Shown: in pieces, positions 33,946-46,207 of the stretch | Numbering within the stretch: the stretch's first letter is position 1 | Layout: every line of letters begins with the position of its first letter | Source of the DNA: Symsagittifera roscoffensis | Lineage: Eukaryota; Xenacoelomorpha; Acoela; Convolutidae | Direction of reading: 5' to 3' | NCBI RefSeq assembly: GCF_963678635.1 | Contig: NC_087062.1 | Location: forward strand, 9,470,670 to 9,534,669 | DNA: 64,000 bases | Program-made: the position numbers and the translations under genes | Notes under the pieces: generated by a model | What the model saw: the letters and a program-made list of their open reading frames with translations, nothing else | What the model was told of the DNA's origin: nothing | Databases searched by the model: none

Positions 33946-34872
33946 TTGAATGTTGTGTTCTTGAATATCTTTGTGAATATCTTGTCTATATTGTAATCTA
34001 TTTAGTGCCCAATTGTGGAGTCGGCTACTCTCTTGATGTTGTCCAAATAGTGGGGGAGGTGCTACGAAAGTATTTCAATCTAAACGTAGAGGGGTGTTTG
34101 TTGATGATTGATCTTGGTATCTAGCGTCAAGGTTGGTGGGGAAATTAAGGGGGAAGAGTGTTGGTGATATTTGACTTAAAGATGGTGTTGATAGGAGTGA
34201 AAGTGTTTCTGGCAGGGATAATAATGTTGTATCAGAAAAAATATCTATTGGTTCGTTTACTAAGTTTGGTTCACGTTGAGTATATGAGTGTGTTGTTCAA
34301 TATGGTGGTCGTTCGGTGGTGTCTGGGGGGTTAAAAGGGTTTTCTCGGATTTTTTCTGATGTTGGAGTTGAACCTAGATAGTCTGATGGAATATTTGAAG
34401 TGCTATGTTGTGAGAGAAGTGTGGGAGTTTCTGGTAGTGTACTGCTTGAAAGCTCTGAGGTAGTTGGTGTTGGTGATTCGGGTATATTAAAATGAACTCT
34501 GGGGGTTTGAAAATTTCTATTTCGTCTTGGATGTATAATTTGTCTATGTATTTCATGTGTACTTCGATTTTGACTTATATGTCTTACTCGATTGAGATCT
34601 TGTTGCAAGGTGGGATATAAATTATTTGTTGGTTTGCTTAAAGATGCTTGGCGATTAACTGGTTCTAATGGTTCAGATAAACGTGCGTGTCGTTCTTCAA
34701 AAGTGTATGGGATGTCTTGAAAAGAATTGCGTGTTGATGGTTGGGGATTGTTGGTAGTTGTAAGTGTTACTGGACTGTCATGGGATGTTGCTGGTGAGGG
34801 CTGGTTTGGTGGTGGTTGATTAGCAATTTTGAAAAGGTATCTGAGTGTTTATTTTTTATTGTGAAAATTTAT
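33946..34872 (-). pseudogene. ORF-X: Pro/Ser/Thr-rich ORF between pol and env
   Basis: Open from about 34872 to a stop near 34080, then continuing as LHNWALNRLQYRQDIH to about 33946. It has no upstream ATG in frame, so it may be reached by splicing or frameshift. The composition (many P, S, T, N, Q, for example FNIPESPTPTTSELSSST) suggests a disordered protein or the N-terminal part of an envelope precursor. No domain recognised. Confidence 0.55.
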
Positions 34873-35845
34873 GTTTATTATAATATTCTTCAATAAAAAG
34901 TATCAAAAGAATAGTTGCTAAGGCGAATGTGACTGTTGCCTTTTTTATACATTTGCACATTTTATACATTTGCAAAAAAAGATTGCAAAAAATTATAGAG
35001 AAAGATTTTAAAAAAATTATGTAAAATTATTATGAGGGGTTCAAAAGTTTCAATGAAAAAGAATAGCAAAACTTTGAATAGAGTAGAAAATTTTGTGAAA
35101 AGTTTTGAAAGTTTTTTTCTCAAGTTATCGACTGTTATAGAAAGAAGCATTTAAGAAATGATTCGTTTCGTCGAATATTTTTTTAATTTTTGGGGCGAAA
35201 ATCAAGTGTGGTCGGATTATTTATTGATTTTTTGACAAGTGGGTTGAGTTTTGTCAAAAACTGTTGAGGGCTTATTTTTATGGTGTTTGGGAGGTCTTCA
35301 TTTTTTTGTTTTTATTTGTTGGATAATTAGGGGTATCTTTGGAATATTTGTACTTTAGGCCAAAAGATCATGGGTTTTTTTTGCTTTAGGCTAATTTGCC
35401 ATTTTTGGTTGGAGGGTTTTTGAGGTCTGGATTGGGAAAATATTATTGATTTTTGCATAATATGATAGGGGAGGGTTGTAATATTGAAGTAGTGTTTATT
35501 TTAGTTGTCAAGTTTTAGCAAGTTGCTTATTTTTGACCTGAATGTTTTAAAATTATAGTTATAGAAATGCCTGCTGGTTGATATCTGTCGTCTAATGAGT
35601 TTGTGCTAGAGATAGTAAGGTGACAAATTTGAATGATTTCTTTTGGCTGAATTTGAACTACAATTTATCGAATTTATTTTCAGCATGTTAATACGGAAAT
35701 GTGATAATTGAAGGTGGTTAAAAGGAATCTTGACGTTAATCAAAATTAAAGTTGATTTTGAAATTCAACTTTCTTCAATATTTTAGATTGTGGGATGAAT
35801 GACTTGTAGTTTTTTCGTGGTTGACTTCTAAGTCGTGATGAATCT
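34873..35845 (-). other. AT-rich spacer between pol and ORF-X
   Basis: Nearly 1 kb with many T/A runs and no sustained reading frame. In env-bearing elements such an interval can hold the splice acceptor for the envelope message; I could not pinpoint one. Confidence 0.5.
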
Positions 35846-37300
35846 CTATGAACTGACTTTTGCTGTTGATCCTGTGGTAAGATTTTTTCTGTCATTTTTC
35901 AATTTTTTCTTTCTTTTTGAGGTATTTTTGGTTCTGGTGTGTTTGGTATTTGAGGGTTTGCGTTTTGATTGTTTTTTGATTTTTATTTGTATTAACGTTT
36001 TGATTTTGTTCCGTTTGTGGATTGTTTTGAACAATGTGTAAACCTGTGAAAAAATATAATTGGGTTAATTCGCGGAGTTTGTATTCTTTTGGATAATAAG
36101 GTAATAGGTTGTTACGGTGTTGAACAATTTCTTTTTTATTGGAATCAGTAAGTTTGTATGTTACTTTGGTAGGTTTAGCAATTATTTAGTAGGGTCCTTT
36201 TCGAAGTGGTTGTAATTTTTTGGAGATTCCTTTTTTTGTGTATTGAAATTAGGTAATAAAACAAATGTTCCAATTTTTAAATCTGTGGCTGGCTTGAAGC
36301 GTGAATTAATTTGGTTGTTTATATTTTGTCTTTGTAACAATTTCTTTGTTACTTTTTGGTAGATTTCATTGTGTTTTTTATCTCTATTTAAAAAATATTT
36401 GGTATGTATACCCGAAGCTAATTTTAAATTTTGTGGATGATGAAAGTGGTCTTGATCATGTCTATGTAAGGGTAGATTATAACAAATTGAATCTTCATTT
36501 GGTTGACAATATCCTTGTGTATTTTTATGGGCGTTTGCTGTAAACATAATTGGTTTTCGTGGCTTTTGATTAAAAACCATTTCGTATGGTGACATTCCTA
36601 GAGTTGTTGTGATTTGTGAGTTATAGGATAAGGAAAATAATTTTACATCTGCTGACCATTCAGTGTATCGTGTATCTTTTCCATTTATGATACATCGAAG
36701 ATATTCTTGTAGTGAACGGTTCCTACCTTCGACTAATCCATTTGTCCAAGGTGCATGAGATGTACGTGGTTTATGTCTGATATTATAAGGTGGCATAATG
36801 TGATGATTTCATTATTGATGAATTCTGTTCACTTATCTGTGACTAGTATTTCGGGTAGTCCGAATTTAGCTATCCAATATTCGTAAAGTGTTGTATATGC
36901 GTAATAAGCATTACAATGTGGTACTGGGTTGAGTGCTACGCAGTGCGTAAAGGCATCAACAATTACCATAATATAAGAATTTCCTTCGGAGGATGGTGAA
37001 ATTGGTCCTTTTGTGTCAACTTTATCCTTTAAAATTTTGTTTTGGTGCTATTTGGTTTTGATTTGGATAAGGTTTATTTAATTGACATATTATGCAATTG
37101 TTGCATAATACTTTAACCCAAATGGGTGCATTTGGGAAGTAAAAATGTTGTGTAAAATTTGAATATGTCTTCTGTGATCCTGAGTGTCCTTTTGTGTGTT
37201 GTGTGTGTGATATGTTGAATGCTATCAACATCATACTGACTGAGGAGGATACAGGGTACTTTAAAATCAGGTGTTTGATCATCTAAAAGATCTGTGAATT
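35846..37300 (-). pseudogene. pol: integrase with GPY/F-like C-terminus (broken)
   Basis: Zinc-binding domain with HTKGHSG and CNNCIIC (about 37080-37200). Catalytic core with first Asp in VIVDAFTH (about 36960), second in EILVTDK followed by an in-frame TGA (about 36835), and Glu in GLVEGRNRSLQ (about 36740). After a frameshift near 36195 comes a GPY/F-type module (KGPY, AKPTKVTYKL, LLPYYPKE) and a Lys-rich tail to about 35850. Inserts cDNA into the host genome in active relatives. Confidence 0.88.
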
Positions 37301-37605
37301 CATTTATAGTTGTATTATTATATTTTCTAAAGTATCGGAGGAGTGTTTTATTTCCTAATGTTGTTGCATCAGCTTTTGCTGGCTTAGTTTTATAATTGTG
37401 CCATGATTTGAGTTGTCTAATAACAGGGTCAAAATTTTGGTCTTTTTGTAATAATTTTAGGGTAATTGTTTCTGTTGGTGGTAGAAAAATATTTTCGACT
37501 TCTAATTTTGATAGGGGAACTGTGTCGAGTGGGTCATGAAGGTCAAAAACTTGATTTATTGTGTATTTTAAATCATTTGTTGGTGGTCCTGATAAATTTA
37601 TAATG

Positions 37606-38450
37606 TCAGTTAGATTTTCTTTTTCTATTAATGGGAAAGGGTCTTTTTTTATGTGGTTGTTGTTTGATTGTCGTTTGTTGGGTACTATTTTTTATCCTAT
37701 GTGAATATGGGATTGGTTTAAATGTGGATGTACCTAATAAATCAAATTCATAGTGCTTATTTTGACAATCTAAATAAAGTGGGAAATGTTGTAAGTTATT
37801 TATTTGTGATTGATCTATATCTGTTTTTACTGCATATTTACATTCTAATCTTGGCGATGTTTCATTTTGTGCAAGGTAGAATTTAATATTCTGTGGTATT
37901 TCAACTGTAGTTTTTCGTGTAAGTAGTTCAGGTGGTGTATTTCTACTTAACGTATCTGGTAATGCAAGATTTTTACCTGCTGTCCAAACTATATGTAAGT
38001 TTGGGAATTTCACAAGAATAAATTGAAATCTGTAAATATATGGTTTGGATTTGATTTCTGTGTAAAAAGAAATACAATTGGTTTGTGATCTGTAAATAGA
38101 ACTGTTGGATGTTTTCATCCAAGTATCAGAAATTCATTTTTGTAAGTGTGTATATTATAGCTGTGCATTCTCTCATGAGAGTAGAGAGTCGTAGTTCAGC
38201 GTTTGTAAATAAGCGAGAGTTTGTCGATATAGGATTCATTTTATTTGTTTCACTGTGTGATTGTAGTAATGCTGCGCCAATGTCAAATTTTGAAGCATCG
38301 CACTTTGCGTAAAATGGTTGATTTGGATCTGGAATTTTATTTGATATTTGTTCTGTTAGTAATTTTTTATTTTCTTTAAATCTTGTTTAATGTTCGCTAG
38401 TCCATTCAAAGTTATTTTGCTGTCTAAGGATGTTATAGAAAAGTCTTAAT
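37606..38450 (-). pseudogene. pol: RNase H and connection to integrase
   Basis: CDAS-type start near 38300 (KCDASKFDIGAAL) and the C-terminal WTAGKNLALPDTLSRN near 37980. A stop interrupts the middle near 38115. After the RNase H the frame runs on as a linker to about 37606. Confidence 0.85.
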
Positions 38451-39840
38451 CATAATTGAATTTTGTATACAAATTTACTTAGGAAGTTTAACATTCCAAG
38501 GAATTCTTGGATTTTTGTTTTATTTGTGGGTGGTTGAAGTTTTTGAATTGCATTTATTTGTGATTTTAATGGAGTTATAGTGTTTCTTTCAATAATGTGT
38601 CCAAGAAACTTTACGCATGTTAGAAAAAAATGTGATTTGTCTGGGGCTGCTTTCATGTTTTCATTTTTGAGTGTTTGATGATACTGTTCTAAAACTATAA
38701 ACATTTTATCTTTGGTTCTTGATTGCATGAAAACATCGTCTAAGTATGTGATTGCATTTTTCTTGAGTATAAGTGGTCTAAAAACTTTACTCATAAAAAC
38801 TGAAAAAGCTGCTGGTTCTATGGATTTTCCATAGAATAATCTATTGAATTCGTATTGTTGATTTCTAATAACGAATTGTGTTAACCGTCGTGATTGTTCA
38901 TCTAGTGGCATTTGATTATATGCGCTATTCAAATCTGCGGTTGTGAAATAATTACCATTTATTTTTGTTAGAATTATTTGAAAAGGTTCAATAGGCCAAT
39001 TGCATTTGATTCGTCAATTAGTGAATTGAGATATCTAGCGTCTAGAACAATTTCTAGTGATTTTCCTTTAGCTAGGTTGATAACTGGGTTCTTTCAATAA
39101 TGTGTCCAAGAAACTTTACGCATGTTAGAAAAAAATGTGATTTGTCTGGGGCTGCTTTCATGTTTTCATTTTTGAGTGTTTGATGATACTGTTCTAAGAC
39201 TATAAAAATTTTATCTTTGGTTCGTGATTGCATGAAAACATCGTCTAAGTATGTGATTGCATTTTTCTTGAGTATAAGTGGTCTAAAAACTTTACTCATA
39301 AAAACTGAAAAAGCTGCTGGTTCTATGGATTTTCCATAGAATAATCTACTGAATTCGTATTGTTGATTTCTAATAACGAATTGTGTTAACCGTCGTGATT
39401 GTTCATCTAGTGGCATTTGATTATATGCGCTATTCATATCTGCGGTTGTGAAATAATTACCATTTATTTATGTTAGAATGACTTGAAAAGGTTCAATAGG
39501 CCAATTGCATTTGATTCGTCAATTAGTGAATTGAGATATCTAGCGTCTAGAACAATTTCTAGTGATTTTCCTTTAGCTAGGTTGATAACTGGGTTGATAA
39601 AGGTGTTAGCTTTTGGTTTTTTTCTATTTACTGGTGATATAATTTCATACTGTTCTAAAATGTCAAGTAGTCTGTTTACTTTATCATGTAAGTGTATTGG
39701 TACTTTACTTGCTCTTTGTTTTTTGAAAATTGCGTCAGGTTTTAAAGGTAAATGTAGTGGCGAACTAATTTTTCCAACATCGAATTTTGATGTTACATAA
39801 ACTGTTGGATATTTTAACAATAGTTCGGCTAATTTGTCGA
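38450..39840 (-). pseudogene. pol: reverse transcriptase with internal tandem duplication
   Basis: The N-terminal part is at 39820-39473 (ISSPLHLPLKPDAIF, INLAKGKSLEIVLDARYLNSL). The palm with ITYLDDVFMQS (YLDD catalytic box) is present twice, in frames 39437-39072 and 38932-38450, because 505 bp are directly duplicated. The second copy continues into the thumb (KIQEFLGMLNFLSK). The duplication length is not a multiple of three, so the polymerase cannot be translated through it. Confidence 0.92.
38586..39595 (-). repeat. 505-bp direct tandem duplication inside RT
   Basis: 38586-39090 and 39091-39595 are adjacent direct copies, each running from CTTTCAATAATG to GATAACTGGGTT on the + strand, with roughly 2 percent differences by eye. 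TT is shared at the breakpoints. Confidence 0.93.
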
Positions 39841-39882
39841 ATTCGTTTTGTGTTATTTGAGAATGTTGAAAATTGAATATTG

Positions 39883-41150
39883 TTAGAAACTTTTGTTGTT
39901 CTTCCGTATAATGTGATTTTTTAAACGTTGGTTTAAAATATGGTGTTTTTGTGAAGTAGTCAGTGTTTCTTTTTTCGTTCTTATTATATTGTTTATTGAT
40001 AATTCTTCATCAAGAATTGTGGATTGGCATATATCCAGTAATTGTATTATATTATTGACTCGATATGCTACTTCGTTTGTGGGTAAAGTTGTGGCATTTG
40101 TTTCACAGTATCCTAAAAGTCCTAGAGGTAGTGTTATCTGGTATGTTGAATTGTTATACACGTGTAATGAAATAATATCGGAGTTTGAATGTTTCATATC
40201 TTTTATGGATGAAATTGTGAATCGAAAAAATTTATGAATGGGTTTAAATTCAAGGTCTGACATAAAGAGATGTTGTTTGTTTTGGCTTTTATCATACTGG
40301 TGAACTTGGTTGATTGAAAAGTTATATACATTTCCTGATAGTGGTTTCAAGTATTCTCAGGTGTTATTATATTGGGTAAAATTTGGAGAAAAATGGTGGT
40401 TGTTTGTTTAATCTTTGAAAGAATGTTCAGGATGTATTCTTCATTCTTGTGTACTTGTCTTTTATATGAAGTTTACTATTTAAAATGTTTATTGTGGGAA
40501 TTTACTTAGTTATAAACGGTATGCCAATGATATTGTGTTTTATATCTGTTATGTGAAATGTTTGCTTAAATGGTTTTTATAAGATTTTGTTTTGTTCCAT
40601 TGTTCTAGTGGGAACAAGAAAAAGTTGGATTTTTCCATAATTTATTAATGTTGAGCATTGTGCTGTTGCTAATTTACTGGCTGTTTTTATAGCTGTTAAT
40701 TTGGGTGTAGTGTTTTGATTTCATTCCAAGTAGGGATGTTAATAATATTTGATTCTGCTCCTGACTCAACTAAAAAATCTATTTTAAGATCTGGTGGTTG
40801 AAATTCTCTACTTTTCGGCCTTTCTAAGAGAAATGGAATTGTCCAAATTTGTTCCCTTGGCTGTTTTTTTGTATATTTTGACAAATGTGGTTTGTACTTG
40901 AGCATTGCACTTCTTTTTTTCCGGGTTTAATTACAGTGTTAATTTCATTTACTTCCTGTTCAACTGGTGCATTATTAGTAATAAGTCTAATGTAGTAGTT
41001 TTGAAGAAGTTCCAAATGATTTTCGTAAATGTGTGAAGTGAAGGGTTGTTCGTATACAATAGGTTCGTTGTCTTTTTCGACTGTAATCATATTAACTGAG
41101 ATGGTATTATTTGCATCACTTTCGCTGTCTGTTTATTCACAATTCATGTG
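39883..41150 (-). pseudogene. pol: aspartic protease and protease-RT linker
   Basis: The protease active-site region reads IDFLVESGAESNII near 40765, where Asp would be expected; the codon is GAG (40765-40767). A downstream HNIIGIPFI near 40530 is the flap/ILG-type motif. The linker at 40350-39883 is open (LLGYCETNATTLPTNE, QLLDICQSTILDEE). Upstream sequence to about 41150 is the acidic gag-pol junction. Confidence 0.8.
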
Positions 41151-42780
41151 ATTTAATTGTAGCTCGGCACTTTCTGTATCATCGATACCAGGGGGGTCTG
41201 AAGTTGTTTCTTCAGTTGTTTGTGCCTGATTAATTTGTCGTTGATGTTTCGGTGTGTTGCTTCTATATTGGTGTTGGGAATCGGAGTAGCGGTTATTCTT
41301 TCTTTGAGGAGATTGAGAATAATTTCTTTGTTGATTATTATAACTGGGATTCCTATTTTGTGAATTGTTTTGTGATCTATTTTAGTACTTGTTATTTGTT
41401 CGTTGATAATTAGATCTGTTGTATGAATTGTTTTTTGATCTTTTGTTTTCGTAAAATGATTTCGATTATTTGAATAACTTCTATTCCTTTTGTTTGAATA
41501 ATTTCTGTTTCTATTATGTGATGAATTTGTGATCTATTGTTTGAGTAGTGTCTATTCCTAGAATTTGAATGGGAATTGGTATTAAAAGAATACTCTCTTC
41601 TGTTCGAATTTGAGCGTGAATAGTTGTTTCTATACCGATTATTTTGACTATTTGATCGAATATATCTATTTTGTGAGAAATTTCAAGAATTTCTTTGTTC
41701 TGGTGTTCTACCTCTATAACTAGAACTATAAGGTGATGGGTTTCCTGAATAATTTGAGCTGTTTGGGAGTGGTTTACCAGAGCTGATATTACTATGTATA
41801 TTTTTGTTTGGTAACTTTTGGTCTTTTTTCATGTATTGATAGAATGATTTATTTGGTTCTTTGTACTTTTGTGGTTTATTCAGGTTATCTTGTTGTTTTT
41901 TTCTACATTCGGCAATGCTGTGTCCGTATCTTTGGCAATAATTACACCATTTTTTGAAAAATGGTTTACATTTGAAATTGGGATTTTTCTCATATATGTT
42001 TAAAATTTCAGTGATTTTTTCAGTTAGATCTACATTTGAATCTTGTATGTTGTTTATATGTGTAGTATTTGTTTCGATTCTATTTAAAAAATGTAGTTTG
42101 AGACTTTCTGTTTCTTCGAGTTTCATTGTGATTTCTGCTTGTTCTAGTTTATTAACTAGTTTTCTAAAATCTAGATCTGGTTCTCAAATTGATGAGGGAT
42201 GTGATGCTCTCTTTTTAATAGCTATTTTCCTTAATTGAGGTGTTAGAGTCATTATTAAGATTTCTGTCATTTTCGTGATTTTATAATCATGAGTGTTTAG
42301 TGAATATGCTTTTCGAACTAGTGTTTCGATTCTAACTGCCAATTGTTTAATTGTTTCATCTGGTAGTCTGCGAATTTCTTTACATAAAACTCTCTGGTGT
42401 TGTTTATTTCTTTCAGAATCAAACATCTTTGAAAATTCTTGTGTAAATCTTTTCCAATCTGTTTTTATGTCTATTGGTAAAACTGAAAACCATTTTTGAG
42501 CTGCACCATCAAGTGTTGTTTGTATTAACGCTGTGCGTCTATGTATCCAGTTTTGGTGAAGTTGTGTATTAGTTGGTTCAGGTCCTATATTTAAAATTAA
42601 ACTTGCTGTGACTGCATTTATATAAGCTTCTACAGAATATTCAGGGTCTGTGCCTGTAAATACCATCAATGGTTTATTTGATGTTATTGACGATCAACCC
42701 ATTAGTAATGGATTCATAGTCATTTGTAGTGATTCTGCGGCATTTGTGAAACGTTTGTTAGTTGGTTTTTGTTCTTTCAT
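41151..42780 (-). pseudogene. gag of the giant element (broken)
   Basis: Likely start at 42780 (MKEQKPTNKRFTNAAESLQM), with an in-frame TGA near 42699. The capsid-type domain is at 42669-42184 (VFTGTDPEYSVEAY, AAQKWFSVLP, QEFSKMFD, RRLPDETIKQLAVRIE). After a frame change the nucleocapsid has a CCHC zinc knuckle CNYCQRYGHSIAEC at about 41906-41950. It is followed by a long Asn/Ser/Arg/Tyr-rich tail with stops to about 41150. Forms the particle core in active relatives. Confidence 0.85.
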
Positions 42781-42869
42781 GTTGTTGTAAATAATATGGT
42801 AGTGGTTTTTCATTTCGCATTTGCGTTGGTTGATAATAGTCTGTATTTACTGGGTTTTGTGAATAAAAA

Positions 42870-44911
42870 TTATTTTTTTTTGAGATGCGTGATTTGGTCT
42901 AGGTTGTCGCATATGTTGTTCTCGTGTATATCTGGTTGATTTACGTGATAAGAGTGGAGTCTTTGGTTTTGAAAATTCTGTTGATGGTTTTGGTCGTAAA
43001 AATTGTCATCATCTGATGAAAGATAACTTGGTGTATAATAAGGTGTTTTTTTGTTTATTTTGGTTTTGCTGTTTACTGTTATTATTCTGTTGAAAAAATG
43101 AGTAATTTTCACTAGTGTCTTTTGGAATTCATGGGTTATCGTTAAAATTTACTAAGTTTGATGTTGGTTGTTGGAAGTTTTGTCGTTGTGAAAATAAATG
43201 ATTTTGCGAGTTTGTACGAGGAGGTTTAGATGTTTGTGATTCATTTACATAGTTATAACTGTGTTCTGCAAAATTACTTCTGGTGAATGTTCTTTGTTTT
43301 TGTGTTGGTTTCGTCATTGGTCTAAATGTTTGGTAATCCATATGTGAATATTTTGGAGCAACCGAGGGTTTAACTGAAGATTGTAATGTTACTTGTGTTA
43401 ATGTTGGAATTTTAGGTTTTGGCGTTGTAAGGTTTGGATGTATTGGTGAAATACTTTGCTGTGTAGTTGTTACAATTGTTCCAACTATTTCATCATTTAT
43501 GAAATGGGATGGTGTTTGAATATCCTGTTGTGTAAGATTTCTAGTTCCATTTAAATTTTCTTGTTGTACAAGAGTTGAATTTAAACTATTATTTTGTCTT
43601 CTATCGGGTAAAAATGAATTATAGTTTGAAGGTGTTGCATCTGTTGTAAGTGGAAATACTTTTACATAGTCTTTATGAATAGCTATTGTACTGATTGCTT
43701 GACTTGAGATGTCTATTGGAATGTTCAGGAATAATGGATGAGACCAATCAGGGTCCCAAATATAATCTGATTGTTCGGCAATGACAGTGTCATCATTGGT
43801 AATTTGAGATCTAAAATTTTTTCTTGCTTGTGCAATTAAATCAATATTATGTGTGAAATAGTCAATTATGAACCATCCTAAGATTTTTTGTAAATCGTGT
43901 TTAACATTTTGTGAAATTCCATTGTTTGAAAAATTTTCACGGATTGTGTTTAAAAATGCTGAGAATGCGGCAATTTTATTTCTTACGTTTGTGTGCCTTG
44001 ATGTTTGAACTGGTGACGTGCTCTCGGTTTCTGTCTTTTCTAGTATAGATAAATAACTATATATTATTGCAAAAACATCGTTAGTAAATATTGAATTTGC
44101 TCTCTGTGAATTTTGTTGTTGTATGTTTTTAATGTATTCTGCGAATACTTTTGAAAATTCTATGTCGACGCCGTCTGTTTGAATAACATGTTTACCATTA
44201 AATTTACCTGCTGTACTGATTTCAATGGTGTAAATTCTATTTTGTTGTGTTAGGTTACATATTCCTTTAGATAATGATTGACAATTTGTCTTTTGATTTT
44301 TATTTCTGAGAATTCTGCTTTACATGGGCTAATTCCTTGTTCGAATAAATTGGCGATTAGATTATTGCAAAATTGTTTTTGTCCTCTATCTTCAGTGAGT
44401 GAATTGATGACAAATGGGACAACAGAGTTTTTGTCTGGACTTTCGTCACTTGGACTTTGGCTCATTTTTTCGTTTTATGACTGTTAGTGCGTAATGTTCG
44501 ATGTGTCTGATTGGTTGGTTCCAACTGTATAAACGTACTGGTTTATTTTTGTATATCTTTTTTATTCTTCCTTCTCCTGGTTTTGATGAATGTGATGTGG
44601 CTTCTGAATTGGAAAAATATAATTGATCTCGAACTGGGTAATTTTTATTCACTGTGTCTTTTAGTTTGCAAAGTGCATCTAAATTACTGACTTCTGATTC
44701 GGAGACTGCGTTTCTACGTTTTGAAAATCTTTTTTTTTTGTGTAATTTGTCTTTGTTTACTTAAAATTTTTCTTTTTATTGTTTTTCGTTTTGTTCGAAT
44801 ATATCCAATTGTTTGTTTGTGCGGTGTATTTACAAGATCGTATGTTTCGTTGTTTATTTCACAATTGTGTAGTACGATTGTTTGTTTATTTCCTAAATTG
44901 TTCAGTGACAT
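42870..44911 (-). pseudogene. ORF-W: unknown ORF upstream of gag
   Basis: Open pieces in one direction: 44911-44714 (MSLNNLGNKQTIVLHNCE), to 44446 (ending NEPKSK), 44465-44250 (MSQSPSDESPDKN), then a continuous frame from about 44262 to 43129 (GICNLTQQNRIYTIEIS to VNFNDNP), then 43112-42870. Only about three frame changes, two of them at homopolymer runs, and one stop break it, so it was probably a single ORF or two overlapping ORFs of some 650 residues. N-terminal Lys/Arg-rich part, folded-looking middle (DLQKILGWFIIDYF), and Gln/Asn/Ser-rich C-terminus. No domain recognised. Extra ORFs before gag are unusual in Ty3/gypsy elements. Confidence 0.6.
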
Positions 44912-46187
44912 AACGTTTAGGATGAAGGATGTAAAATTGTTATTAGTGATTTTAATATCCTAGACTATTAGTCCTTACGATTTTTTGGTTAGCCTAACTT
45001 GGGTCTTTTATTCAGGGTTGGAGAGAAAAGTATATATCGATTCCAGAGAATGATTGTTACTTTCTCGTGGCTATTCTAAGTTAAGGTGTTAACTTACTTA
45101 ATCTTACTTAGGGGTAGTGATTGTGTTCAAGGGTTGGAGAATAGTAAATCGATCCACAAGGTTCAGGTATAATTAGAACGCAAGTATTTCGCTAGGTACT
45201 ATTTTAATACTTACTAAGATTTAAGATTTAGGCTGGGTCAGGTAAGAGGGAGGGTTAAGTGAAGGATGAATAACCGAAGTTCTTCACTGTTTAGCCTAAT
45301 TTGAATGGTTAGAGTGATTGCAAAATTTCTATTAGTCCTGGGTCTTTGCAAGGGTTGGGTAGTGAATCGACGTTTGAGGTCGTTAGACACTGTATTTATT
45401 GGGTGGGGGAGAACAAAGTTGTTCTATTTGATCCAAGGATAGTCTTTGATGATCAGGATATAAATTTCAATGGTATAAAATGGATTAAATTTAACTATTT
45501 AATGGAGATCCAAGGAAAGCCTTTTGATCTAATTTAAGATTGGATAAGTTGAAGTCAAATATGGGATAATCCTTTAGAAATAATGTAAGTTATATTGATA
45601 GAAAGGTTTAGTTTTATATGATATTAGCGGTTAAATGATTGCTGTTATGTTTAGGTGATGAAACTGGGGTTGCCAGGATGATTTGTATATACTAATAATT
45701 TATGATCATGTTAACTAATTTTTATTTTTTAGTTTCAAAAAATAAATTTTTCAGATATCTTTTTGAATTTTACTGCAGTTTTGGAGGAAACGATTTGAGG
45801 TCTTTTTATAAATTGTTATTGTACAAAAAAACTTTGGTTTAGCGCCGGAAATAACCATTGAAGAATTTTTTTCACGGATTTTATGTTTGCAAATAAAAAT
45901 CTAAATTCATTGCTAGTAAAATTCTAAATATCAAAGTTGGTGTTGGCTTTTGCCGTACGACCATGAAACTTAATGGTAAGTTTCTTTGTAGTCGTAGATC
46001 GTCTCTCGTCCGAGGTCTTCTTCCAATACCGGGTATTTCTCGTATTGTACGGAATAGCGGCTCTGATCTATTGAGTTGTAGAGACATTTCAAATAAATTA
46101 TTGTCATATAACATTTTGAAAATGTTTTTGTCTATTTCTAATCTATCTTGTTAGTTCTAAGCTAATTTGTTTTTAAGGTCTTGTTCG
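44912..46187 (-). other. 5' leader of the giant element
   Basis: About 1.3 kb between the primer-binding site and ORF-W. It has repeated GGGTTGGAGA/GGGTTGG-type blocks near 45015, 45133 and 45353 on the + strand. A 77-codon ORF (46114-45881, with REIPGIGRRPRTRDD) lies near the 5' end; whether it is translated is unknown. Confidence 0.45.
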
Positions 46188-46205
46188 AGACTTATGGTCG
46201 CACCA
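46188..46205 (-). promoter_or_regulatory. Primer-binding site of the giant element
   Basis: On the minus strand TGGTGCGACCATAAGTC follows the 5' LTR after two bases (TC), as expected for a site pairing with a tRNA ending ...GGTCGCACCA. The tRNA species was not identified. Confidence 0.7.
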
Positions 46206-46207
46206 GA

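Noticed and set aside
35835-36041. Plus-strand ORF opposite the integrase tail
   Set aside because: Hydrophobic reading is the complement of the Lys-rich tail of pol on the minus strand.
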